A stretch of 5,127 nt of DNA from Rhodoferax sp. (GTDB lineage Bacteria; Pseudomonadota; Gammaproteobacteria; Burkholderiales; Burkholderiaceae_C), in contig JAKFXU010000258.1 in the NCBI GenBank assembly GCA_021731215.1, forward strand, positions 1-5,127, in the 5' to 3' direction. Under the pieces are notes generated by a model, which had not been told where the DNA came from, ran no database searches, and saw nothing but the letters and a program-made list of their open reading frames with translations. Shown piece by piece: positions 1 through 5,127 of this stretch. Position 1 is the stretch's first letter; every line of letters starts with the position of its first letter. The position numbers and the translations under genes are program-made.

Positions 1-1590
1 CATCTGCCTTGAGATGATCTCGCGCATCTTGGCCACCACCGCCCGGCCACGGTATTGCGACTGCGAGCGGTGCACGATGATCGACAGCGCATCGACTTTT
101 TCGCCGTTGAGCAGAATATCGACTTTGACCACATCGGCCGCGCGGTACTCCTTGAACTCATAGTCCATGGAGGCATAGCCGCGCGACACCGACTTGAGCT
201 TGTCAAAGAAATCCAGCACGATTTCAGCCAGCGGCATCTCATAGGTGAGCATCACCTGGCGCCCGTGGTAGGCCATGTTCATCTGCACGCCACGCTTCTG
301 GTTGGCCAGCGTCATCACGGCACCCACATAGTCTTGCGGCATGTACAAATGCACGGTGACAATCGGTTCGCGCACCTCGTCGAGCCGCCCCTGATCCGGC
401 ATTTTGGACGGGTTCTCGACCATCTTCACAACGCCATCGGCCTGCACCACCTGGTACACCACGCTGGGCGCGGTGGTGATCAGGTCCTGGTCAAACTCGC
501 GCTCCAGGCGCTCCTGCACGATCTCCATGTGCAGCAGCCCCAGAAAGCCGCAGCGAAAGCCGAAACCCAGGGCCTGCGACACCTCGGGCTCGTAGTGCAG
601 CGATGAGTCGTTGAGCTTGAGTTTTTCCAGGCTGTCGCGCAAGCCTTCGTACTGGTTGGCCTCGGTCGGATACAGGCCGGCAAACACCTGCGGCTGGATT
701 TCCTTGAAACCGGGCAGCGGCTCGGTTGCCGTGAAGGCCGCGCCGCCGGTGCCGGCTTTGATCAGGGTGATGGTGTCGCCCACCTTGGCCGCCTGCAGTT
801 CGCGAATGCCGGCAATGATGTAGCCCACCTCACCCGCCTCCAGCGAATCACGTGACTCATTGGCGGGCGTGAAGACACCCAGGCTGTCGGCGTTGTACAT
901 GGTGCCGGTCGCCATCATCTTGATGCGCTCGCCCTTGGCCAGACGGCCATCGACCACGCGCACCAGCATCACCACGCCGACGTAAGTGTCGAACCAGCTA
1001 TCGACGATCATGGCCCGCAGGGGCCCTTGCGGCTTGCCTTTGGGCGGCGGAATTCGGGCCACCACCGCCTCAAGGATTTCGTCAATCCCCATGCCGGTTT
1101 TGGCCGAGCACGGGATCGCATCGGTGGCATCAATGCCGATCACATCTTCAATTTCAACTTTGGCGTTATCGGGGTCGGCGTTGGGCAAATCCATCTTGTT
1201 GAGCACTGGCACCACCTCCACGCCCAGCTCCAGCGCGGTGTAGCAGTTGGCCACCGTTTGCGCTTCCACGCCCTGGCTGGCATCCACCACCAGCAGGGCG
1301 CCTTCACAGGCCGAGAGCGAGCGACTCACTTCATAGGAGAAGTCCACATGCCCGGGCGTATCGATCAAGTTGAGGTTGTAAATCTTGCCATCCAACGCTT
1401 TGTATTGGAGCGCTGCGGTCTGGGCCTTGATGGTTATCCCACGCTCTTTCTCAATGTCCATCGAGTCCAGCACCTGGGCTTGCATCTCACGCTCCTGCAA
1501 ACCGCCACAGCGCTGAATCAAGCGATCTGCCAAGGTAGATTTGCCATGATCAATGTGCGCAATGATCGAAAAATTTCTGATGTGATTCAT
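1..1590 (-). CDS. lepA: Elongation factor 4 (LepA), ribosome-associated translational GTPase, 3' end cut by window edge
   Basis: LepA/EF4 is a cytoplasmic GTPase of the EF-G class that binds ribosomes and affects elongation or initiation under stress. The frame is open from the ATG at 1590 to the window edge and gives 530 residues. The family is about 600 long, so roughly 70 C-terminal residues are missing. Seen in translation: P-loop AHIDHGKST (residues 11-19), switch I GITI (51-54), switch II DTPGH (77-81), NKMD (131-134) and SAK (162-164), which together form a complete G domain. The LepA-typical stretch [14 protein letters not shown] lies at 344-357. The LepA-specific C-terminal domain begins in view, with [15 protein letters not shown] near 494-508. 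The start is firm because [17 protein letters not shown] is the normal family N-terminus. No good Shine-Dalgarno precedes it; the bases just upstream read CGTCCTCGTTG. It lies 507 bases after mucD with a terminator in between, so it may be transcribed separately from the sigma-E genes. Confidence 0.98.
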   Translation of the reverse strand, partial: MNHIRNFSIIAHIDHGKSTLADRLIQRCGGLQEREMQAQVLDSMDIEKERGITIKAQTAALQYKALDGKIYNLNLIDTPGHVDFSYEVSRSLSACEGALLVVDASQGVEAQTVANCYTALELGVEVVPVLNKMDLPNADPDNAKVEIEDVIGIDATDAIPCSAKTGMGIDEILEAVVARIPPPKGKPQGPLRAMIVDSWFDTYVGVVMLVRVVDGRLAKGERIKMMATGTMYNADSLGVFTPANESRDSLEAGEVGYIIAGIRELQAAKVGDTITLIKAGTGGAAFTATEPLPGFKEIQPQVFAGLYPTEANQYEGLRDSLEKLKLNDSSLHYEPEVSQALGFGFRCGFLGLLHMEIVQERLEREFDQDLITTAPSVVYQVVQADGVVKMVENPSKMPDQGRLDEVREPIVTVHLYMPQDYVGAVMTLANQKRGVQMNMAYHGRQVMLTYEMPLAEIVLDFFDKLKSVSRGYASMDYEFKEYRAADVVKVDILLNGEKVDALSIIVHRSQSQYRGRAVVAKMREIISRQM

Positions 1591-1633
1591 CAACGAGGAC
1601 GCTTAAGTGATTGAATTAAAACGAGCAGACAAG

Positions 1634-1664
1634 AAAAAAGGGCGCGTCGAATTGTGACGCGCCC
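1634..1664 (-). terminator. Strong intrinsic terminator just upstream of lepA
   Basis: Read on the minus strand, a perfect 9-bp GC-rich stem (GGGCGCGTC / GACGCGCCC) closes a 7-base loop and is followed directly by six T, then C and TT. This is a textbook Rho-independent terminator. The plus strand has no T-run after the stem (TGAACC follows), so it acts only on minus-strand transcripts. Its T-run ends 44 bases before the lepA ATG. It would stop transcripts arriving from mucD, or from a promoter inside the spacer, before they reach lepA. Confidence 0.8.
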
Positions 1665-1704
1665 TGAACCAACAATCATTGGCAACTGCGAAGGTTGGAA
1701 GTTC

Positions 1705-1710
1705 ATTGTA
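1705..1710 (-). promoter_or_regulatory. Possible -10 element (TACAAT) of a minus-strand promoter
   Basis: The minus strand reads TACAAT, one base off the sigma-70 TATAAT. No good -35 sits 16-18 bases upstream; the nearest candidates are CTGTAC at 17 and a badly spaced TTGCTG. A start about 7 bases downstream would give a transcript of roughly 65 nt ending at the terminator at 1634-1664. It would carry one weak stem (CCAAC with GTTGG, 1669-1673 and 1694-1698) before the terminator stem. This is a suggestion only. Confidence 0.22.
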
Positions 1711-1757
1711 GGCAAAAAGCCAGCAAGGTACAGTCCCAAAAACAGTCAGCATGACCC

Positions 1758-1770
1758 GTTGCAGAGCAAC
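1758..1770. repeat. Small perfect hairpin GTTGC-AGA-GCAAC
   Basis: A 5-bp perfect inverted repeat with a 3-base loop. On a minus-strand RNA starting near 1773 it would form a 5' stem-loop (GTTGC UCU GCAAC). It has no T-run and is not a terminator. Confidence 0.4.
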
Positions 1771-1779
1771 AACAAGCAT

Positions 1780-1785
1780 TTTATA
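1780..1785 (-). promoter_or_regulatory. Possible -10 element (TATAAA) overlapping a DnaA box
   Basis: The minus strand reads TATAAAAT from 1785 down, a good sigma-70 -10 match. The -35 region is weak; TCGAAA lies at the 17-base spacing. It overlaps the DnaA box at 1781-1789, so DnaA bound there would compete with RNA polymerase. A start near 1773 would give an RNA of about 140 nt ending at the terminator at 1634-1664. Confidence 0.25.
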
Positions 1786-1789
1786 CACA
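1781..1789 (+). promoter_or_regulatory. DnaA box (TTATACACA)
   Basis: Exact match to the DnaA box consensus TTATNCACA. It is one of a pair in the same orientation, whose starts are 11 bp apart, about one helical turn, so two DnaA molecules would sit side by side on the same face of the DNA. Binding has not been shown; the call rests on the consensus match and the pairing. Confidence 0.5.
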
Positions 1790-1791
1790 AC

Positions 1792-1800
1792 TTATTCACA
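1792..1800 (+). promoter_or_regulatory. DnaA box (TTATTCACA)
   Basis: Second exact match to TTATNCACA, 2 bases after the first box and in the same orientation. It is followed by a degenerate TTATCTGGA (1814-1822) and by opposed partial boxes to the right. Confidence 0.5.
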
Positions 1801-1827
1801 ATTTCGATGGGGGTTATCTGGACAACT

Positions 1828-1885
1828 TGTGGGCGAACTGTGGACCGTCTGCGGGTCTGTCAGATTCATCTCGCATTGTGGACTT
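1828..1885 (-). promoter_or_regulatory. Three partial DnaA-like boxes facing the consensus pair
   Basis: The plus strand carries TGTGG cores at 1828 (TGTGGGCGA), 1839 (TGTGGACCG) and 1877 (TGTGGACTT). On the minus strand these are CCACA or TCCACA half-boxes. Each keeps the conserved CCACA end of TTATCCACA but has lost most of the TTAT end. The first two start 11 bp apart, the same spacing as the consensus pair, and all point towards that pair. Individually they are weak; the clustering gives them value. Confidence 0.3.
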
Positions 1886-1997
1886 TGGCGTATTTAATAT
1901 GCCTGTAATCCGTCATGATCCACTGCCATTCTAACCAAAACCATAATTGCCTCAATGAAAAGTTAGTGAATGCCAACATCGATTCGCCAACCGGGGC

Positions 1998-2020
1998 GGT
2001 AGAAAAAATAATTTTTCACC
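1998..2020. repeat. AT-rich inverted repeat (GGT-GAAAAA / TTTTTCACC)
   Basis: The plus-strand arms GGTAGAAAAA and TTTTTCACC pair over 9 positions with one bulged A and a 4-base centre. Just left of it CGCC (1986-1989) and GGCG (1995-1998) form another short repeat. It could be a protein-binding palindrome or simply an A/T-tract symmetry. No gene lies on the plus strand that it would terminate. Confidence 0.35.
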
Positions 2021-2054
2021 GTGTTTTTGAAGGGAAATCCAACACTAAAGACCC

Positions 2055-2080
2055 AAAACCAGAGCCCGGCCTGGGGTTTT
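2055..2080 (-). terminator. Possible weak terminator hairpin after mucD
   Basis: On the minus strand, AAAACCCCAG pairs with CTGGTTTT around an 8-base loop, with two bulged C. TTTT lies in the 3' arm, followed by GGGTCTTT. It begins 17 bases after the mucD stop, the expected place for a terminator of the rseA-rseB-mucD transcript. The bulge and the short, broken T-run make it weaker than the one before lepA. The A and T arms make it roughly symmetric on both strands. Confidence 0.4.
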
Positions 2081-2097
2081 ATGAGCGCTGCATGAGC

Positions 2098-3564
2098 TTA
2101 ACGAGCCGGTCGAATCACTGCGTATTGCGCCCATTCACCGCGCCGAAGCAGCATATTGACTGGTTTAGTCTTGTCCAGTTTTGACAGGGCTGCTTCAAAC
2201 TCCTTGACGCTGGTCACCGTTGCGTTGGCAACCGCCACGATCACATCCCCTTCACGCACACCGGCCCGGGCCGCCGCATCCGTGGCGGCGTCGACCTTCA
2301 CGCCACCCTTGATCTTGAGCTCCTTCTTTTGCGTCTCCGTCAGTTCGCTAACGACCAGTCCCAGCGCCTGCCCGGCCGATGAGGCCCTGGGGCTCTCTTC
2401 CTTGTCAGCCGCTTTTTGGACCGGCTTGTCAGCCTCGATTTCCGCGATCGTGACCGTCAACTCTTTGCTGCTGCCACGACGAAACACCGTCAGCGTGCTG
2501 CGGGTGCCGGGCTTGGTGCCCCCCACCATGCGTGGCAGGTCGATCGACTTCTCGACCACCTTGCCGTCGAACTTGGTAATGATGTCGCCCGCTTCAACGC
2601 CCGCCTTGTCTGCCGGCGAACCGACCTCGACCCCGCGCACCAGCGCGCCCACCGGCTTACCCAGTCCGATCGACTCCGCCACCTCCTTGGTAACCTGGTC
2701 AATCTGCACACCGATGCGACCGCGCGAGACCCGGCCGGAGAGGCGCAACTGCTCACTGACACGAACCGCTTCGTCCATCGGAATCGCAAAGGAAATCCCC
2801 ATGGAGCCGCCCGAGCGTGAATAAATCTGGCTGTTGATGCCCACCACTTCGCCGCGCATATTGATCAAGGGACCCCCTGAATTGCCGGGATTGATGGCCA
2901 CATCGGTCTGGATGAAAGGCAGGAAATCGCCCGTGTCGCGCTGCTTGGCGCTCACAATGCCGGCCGTCACGGTATTTTCCAGACCAAACGGCGAGCCGAT
3001 GGCCATCACCCACTCACCCACTTTGAGCCGACTCACATCGCCGACCTTCACCGCCGGCAGACCGGTGGCCTCGATCTTGACAACAGCCACATCGCTGCGT
3101 TTGTCAGCACCAATGATCTTGGCCTTGAATTCGCGTTTGTCGGTGAGCGTTACCATCACTTCGTCAGCCCCGTCAACGACATGGGCATTGGTCATGATGA
3201 GGCCATCGGCCGTGAGAATGAAGCCCGAGCCGACACCACGCGGCTGCTCGTCCTCTTGGGGCGCAGGGCGCTTGGGATGCGGTGACGGGCGCGGAATATT
3301 GGGAATCGGCAAGCCAAAACGCCGGAACAAGTCCAGCATTTCCTCCTCGCCGGCACCGCCAGGACCGGTTCGTGCCGCCACTTTTTCAAGCGTGCGGATA
3401 TTCACCACCGAAGGCCCGACCTGCTCCACCAGATCAGTGAAGTCCGGCAAGGTGCGCACCTGGGCCATGGCGGACGTGGCCGGCACCAGCGCGACCGATG
3501 CTGCCAGCGCCAAAGCCCCGGTCAGAACACAGGAGTGCAACTTCTTCCAATCGATTTGAATCAT
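2098..3564 (-). CDS. mucD: Periplasmic Do-family serine endoprotease (MucD/DegP-like)
   Basis: An HtrA/DegP-family protease and chaperone that degrades misfolded envelope proteins. In the sigma-E/AlgU locus it damps the stress signal. The product is 488 residues. A Sec signal peptide (KK near the N-terminus, hydrophobic 12-31) ends with a likely AMA cleavage site after residue 34. The trypsin-like domain carries the full triad: His128 in TNAHVV, Asp158 in RSDVAVVK, Ser229 in GNSGGP. Two PDZ domains follow (about 265-375 and 395-488), the first holding GSPADKAGVEAGDII and the second GVREGDVIVA. A Pro-rich charged loop (86-108) precedes GVGSGF, where DegP has its LA loop. The double ATG at 3567/3564 is preceded by GAAAGG (3576-3571), which fits the second ATG better (6 versus 3 bases). 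An in-frame codon at 3633 would add 23 residues overlapping rseB and place the signal peptide too far in. It is intact, 40 bases after rseB and likely cotranscribed. The paralogue name (mucD versus degP/degQ) is inferred from the locus. Confidence 0.95.
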   Translation of the reverse strand: MIQIDWKKLHSCVLTGALALAASVALVPATSAMAQVRTLPDFTDLVEQVGPSVVNIRTLEKVAARTGPGGAGEEEMLDLFRRFGLPIPNIPRPSPHPKRPAPQEDEQPRGVGSGFILTADGLIMTNAHVVDGADEVMVTLTDKREFKAKIIGADKRSDVAVVKIEATGLPAVKVGDVSRLKVGEWVMAIGSPFGLENTVTAGIVSAKQRDTGDFLPFIQTDVAINPGNSGGPLINMRGEVVGINSQIYSRSGGSMGISFAIPMDEAVRVSEQLRLSGRVSRGRIGVQIDQVTKEVAESIGLGKPVGALVRGVEVGSPADKAGVEAGDIITKFDGKVVEKSIDLPRMVGGTKPGTRSTLTVFRRGSSKELTVTIAEIEADKPVQKAADKEESPRASSAGQALGLVVSELTETQKKELKIKGGVKVDAATDAAARAGVREGDVIVAVANATVTSVKEFEAALSKLDKTKPVNMLLRRGEWAQYAVIRPAR

Positions 3565-3570
3565 CATCGA

Positions 3571-3576
3571 CCTTTC
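3571..3576 (-). promoter_or_regulatory. Ribosome binding site of mucD
   Basis: GAAAGG on the minus strand lies 3 bases before the ATG at 3567 and 6 bases before the ATG at 3564. The spacing favours the second of the two tandem ATG codons and argues against the far upstream start at 3633. Confidence 0.5.
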
Positions 3577-3604
3577 TTTCAAAAACAAACTGACATGTGG
3601 GGTT

Positions 3605-4684
3605 TCATTTTTTGCGCTCAAGTCCCTGGGCAAAGGCCGCCAGGGTCAGCGCCGGCACTTCGCCCACTGCGGTCAGCCACCAGTCGCCGATGCGCCGCGT
3701 CAGCGTGTGGGTGGCGCCCAGCGCCAGGCTGACTGGCTGAACGTGGCGTCGGGGATCAAAGGCCTCGACAAAAAGCGATACCGAGGCCAGCCCGTCTGAA
3801 AAAATCCATTGCAGGGTGTGCTCGGGGCGGGCGTTGGCCGCAGCGCCGGCCGGGCGCTTGTAGCAGCTCATGGATTTGAAGCCGGGCACCACGTCCTTCA
3901 AGACCCAGCCTTCGGCGCTGGCCGTGGTTTTCACCAATTCAGGCGTCTCGATCTGGTAGCCCGCGGTGTTGTCCATCATCTGGTTCAACTTGGCCATGCT
4001 GACCGGCACGTCGATTTGCAACTCGGAGAACGCCGCCTGCTCCAGCACCTGCCCGGCGCCGTCGAGCGTCTGCAACTTGAGTAGCAGTCCGGTTTTTCTC
4101 TCGCTCCAGACCCGGTAGCCAAAGCGCCAACTGTCGGCCGGACGGAGCTGCAGCACATCCGCTTCAAAACCAGCCACGCGTTCGCGGCCGCTCGCCAGAG
4201 CCTGGTAAAACTGCGCAATGGAGGAGTCGTTTGATTGCAGGAAATTGGGGAACAGCCCCAATGACTCGCGTTTTTCCGCCACCACCACCCGGCTTTCGGA
4301 CAAAAAAGTCATTACCTGATCATTGCGCCGGAAGGTCGAGCGAGGCGCCCCGCTCAGGGACTCAACGCGCTCGATCTGCTGCGCGCCATCACAGACATGC
4401 CAGATGCGGGCGCTGGACATGCTGCCCCCGGCCGAGACCACGAATGTGCCAACATAGGCGCGTCGGCGCGCCGCCTCGTGCATGCGCAGCAACCACTCGC
4501 TCACGCTGCGCTGCGCCACTTCGCCGTCAACGGCGGCCGGCACTGTGGCTGCGGTCCTGGTTTGCGCAGTCGCCAGCACGCTCAGCGTCATGAGCAGCAA
4601 CAGCGCCGCGCAGCGCATCAAGGTCGGGCGCTGCGCTGCTGCCGTGCTTATCGCCTGGCCTGCCAATCGGTTGATCGGTCTCAA
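3605..4684 (-). CDS. rseB: Sigma-E regulatory periplasmic protein RseB (MucB)
   Basis: RseB/MucB is a periplasmic protein that binds the C-terminal part of RseA, shields it from DegS-type cleavage and senses mislocalised lipoprotein or LPS signals. The product is 359 residues from a TTG start, slightly longer than usual. The signal sequence has a hydrophobic core at about 24-40 (CAALLLLMTLSVLATA) with cleavage probably after ATA or ATAQ. The N-terminal LolA-like domain (about 57-235) has the family pattern YVGTFVVSAGG (77-87) then SARIWHVCDG and ERVESLSGAPR (91-115). The C-terminal domain (about 250-355) includes DVVPGFK, the region that contacts RseA in the family. The TTG at 4684 is chosen because GAGGGAG lies 7 bases upstream and the start overlaps the rseA stop (TTGA), implying translational coupling. 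An ATG at 4618 would give a more standard signal peptide (337 residues) but has no ribosome binding site. It ends in TGA at 3605. Confidence 0.94.
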   Translation of the reverse strand: MRPINRLAGQAISTAAAQRPTLMRCAALLLLMTLSVLATAQTRTAATVPAAVDGEVAQRSVSEWLLRMHEAARRRAYVGTFVVSAGGSMSSARIWHVCDGAQQIERVESLSGAPRSTFRRNDQVMTFLSESRVVVAEKRESLGLFPNFLQSNDSSIAQFYQALASGRERVAGFEADVLQLRPADSWRFGYRVWSERKTGLLLKLQTLDGAGQVLEQAAFSELQIDVPVSMAKLNQMMDNTAGYQIETPELVKTTASAEGWVLKDVVPGFKSMSCYKRPAGAAANARPEHTLQWIFSDGLASVSLFVEAFDPRRHVQPVSLALGATHTLTRRIGDWWLTAVGEVPALTLAAFAQGLERKK

Positions 4685-5127
4685 CGCCCTGCTCCCTCAA
4701 ACGTGGCATTGCGCAGAAAACCGGTTGGCAACTGAAGCGCCGAAGTGCCGCCAAACTGCTTGTGTGCCGCCAGCAGCGCGTCGAGCTGCGGATCACGCAG
4801 CATGACCTGCGGCTGGGCCACTGACACGGCTAACGCCACATCAGGCTTGAGCGCCGGCAGGGGTGCCTGCGCCAACTGGGGCAGCGCGCGCTGTGGGTCC
4901 GATCCACTCCAGGCCTGCCAGCCGATGACCGACACCAGGGCCAGCGACGCGACCCCCGCCAACAGTTTCCAATCAAAATGGGCGCTATTGGCAGCCCGGT
5001 CTTTGCCGGCCTTGATGCCGGCAGCCACGGGCAGCCCTGTATTTTCAGCGACCGCGTCAGGGGCACTGGTTCTGGGCATTAGCGGCGCCTCCTGCTGCAA
5101 GGCAAGTTTCACACGCTGCACAAAAGC
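4681..5127 (-). CDS. rseA: Anti-sigma-E factor RseA (MucA-like), 5' end cut by window edge
   Basis: RseA is a single-pass inner-membrane protein. Its cytoplasmic N-terminus binds sigma-E and its periplasmic tail binds RseB; stepwise proteolysis releases sigma-E. The visible part is 148 residues, open to the right edge (AFVQRVKLALQQE), so it does not start at the GTG at 5121. The sigma-binding domain, perhaps 50-80 residues, lies outside. The FVQRV-LA-Q-E pattern at the edge is typical of the end of that domain in betaproteobacterial RseA. An Ala/Pro-rich stretch is followed by the membrane segment LLAGVASLALVSVIGWQAW (about 55-73 of the fragment) after K/R/D residues, then a Pro/Gln-rich periplasmic tail ending PTGFLRNATFEGAGR. 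The stop TGA overlaps the rseB TTG by 4 bases. The next gene upstream is expected to be rpoE; this is not visible. Identification rests on topology, locus and the C-terminal pattern, since RseA sequences diverge. Confidence 0.92.
   Translation of the reverse strand, partial: AFVQRVKLALQQEAPLMPRTSAPDAVAENTGLPVAAGIKAGKDRAANSAHFDWKLLAGVASLALVSVIGWQAWSGSDPQRALPQLAQAPLPALKPDVALAVSVAQPQVMLRDPQLDALLAAHKQFGGTSALQLPTGFLRNATFEGAGR
4692..4698 (-). promoter_or_regulatory. Ribosome binding site of rseB, inside the rseA 3' end
   Basis: GAGGGAG on the minus strand, 7 bases before the TTG at 4684. It decides between the TTG start and the ATG at 4618, which has no purine-rich sequence upstream. Confidence 0.6.
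5088..5093 (-). promoter_or_regulatory. Strong internal Shine-Dalgarno within rseA
   Basis: AGGAGG on the minus strand is 8 bases before an in-frame ATG at 5079-5077 (MPRTSAPD). This is the best Shine-Dalgarno match in the window. The bases also encode Q-E-A of RseA, so the match may be chance. If used, it would give a 132-residue RseA lacking the sigma-binding part but keeping the membrane segment and periplasmic tail. Confidence 0.35.

Larger units (their letters stand above)
1591..2097. other. Long AT-rich spacer between mucD and lepA
   Basis: This 507-base stretch holds no convincing gene. Open frames on either strand are short, lack a plausible ribosome binding site and resemble no family I know. 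G+C is about 44% over 1681-2040 by hand count, well below the flanking genes. It holds two consensus DnaA boxes, partial boxes, a strong minus-strand terminator, possible -10 elements and several hairpins, annotated separately. The rest (about 1886-1997 and 2021-2054) shows only AT-rich sequence with no motif I can name. Confidence 0.8.

Noticed and set aside
1..1614. Several plus-strand open frames opposite lepA
   Set aside because: They are antisense to an intact, fully recognised LepA reading frame in GC-rich DNA; His/Leu-rich translations are typical shadows.
1680..1708. Minus-strand TGAACTT resembling a sigma-E -35 upstream of lepA
   Set aside because: No TCTGA-like -10 at 15-17 bases; what follows is CCAATG.
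1603..1788. Minus-strand open frame of 61 codons upstream of lepA
   Set aside because: It passes through the terminator stem and T-run, ends just before lepA and has no clear start signal; coding would conflict with termination.
1835..1860. Plus-strand GAACTG-15-TCTGT resembling a sigma-E promoter
   Set aside because: Points away from lepA towards the antisense side of mucD, with no gene to drive; the match is imperfect.
1781..1885. The main chromosomal or a plasmid replication origin
   Set aside because: Only two full boxes, no dnaA, parA/B, rep gene or clear unwinding element nearby, and the flanking genes are core chromosomal genes in their usual order.
1654..1908. Plus-strand open frame of 84 codons covering the DnaA boxes and part of the terminator stem
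   Set aside because: It runs through regulatory repeats, has no ribosome binding site and resembles no family.
1915..2184. Plus-strand open frame of 89 codons in the spacer, overlapping the mucD 3' end
   Set aside because: No Shine-Dalgarno, composition unlike a protein, no recognisable domain, and its last third is antisense to mucD.
2156..3559. Long plus-strand open frames of 222 and 241 codons opposite mucD
   Set aside because: Ser/Thr/Pro-rich antisense shadows of the mucD codon pattern with no known domain.
1..5127. CRISPR arrays, insertion sequences, tRNA or rRNA genes
   Set aside because: No regularly spaced repeats, transposase-like frames, terminal inverted repeats or tRNA/rRNA sequence seen on either strand.

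Overview
The window is a stretch of bacterial chromosome with all four genes on the minus strand. In transcription order (right to left) they are the 3' part of rseA (anti-sigma-E factor), rseB (its periplasmic partner), mucD (a DegP/HtrA-type periplasmic serine protease) and lepA (elongation factor 4, running off the left edge). The order rseA-rseB-mucD-lepA, normally with rpoE just upstream of rseA, is the usual sigma-E envelope-stress locus of Betaproteobacteria. The GC-rich coding sequence and the protein style suggest a Burkholderiales member, probably Comamonadaceae (Rhodoferax/Polaromonas-like). That genus-level guess comes from protein recognition, not a search.

Layout: 5127-4681 is rseA without its 5' end, so the sigma-binding N-terminus lies outside. 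4684-3605 is rseB, which overlaps the rseA stop by 4 bases and appears to use a TTG start with a good ribosome binding site. 3564-2098 is mucD, 40 bases after rseB. 2097-1591 is a 507-base spacer with no convincing gene, about 44% G+C over 1681-2040 and clearly more AT-rich than its surroundings. 1590-1 is lepA, 530 codons without the C-terminal end.

How the genes work together: RseA is an inner-membrane protein that sequesters sigma-E. RseB binds the periplasmic part of RseA and protects it from proteolysis. Envelope stress triggers RseA cleavage, and sigma-E then induces this operon and periplasmic quality control. MucD is one of those quality-control proteases and chaperones. LepA is a ribosome-associated GTPase with no direct part in the pathway.

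The four genes are ordinary, well-known families and I see no novel multi-gene system. The part worth a second look is the mucD-lepA spacer. It holds two consensus DnaA boxes one helical turn apart with several partial boxes facing them, a strong intrinsic terminator only 44 bases before the lepA start, possible minus-strand promoters that would make a short RNA ending there, and a weaker hairpin just after mucD. A second point of interest is a strong internal ribosome binding site and ATG inside rseA.
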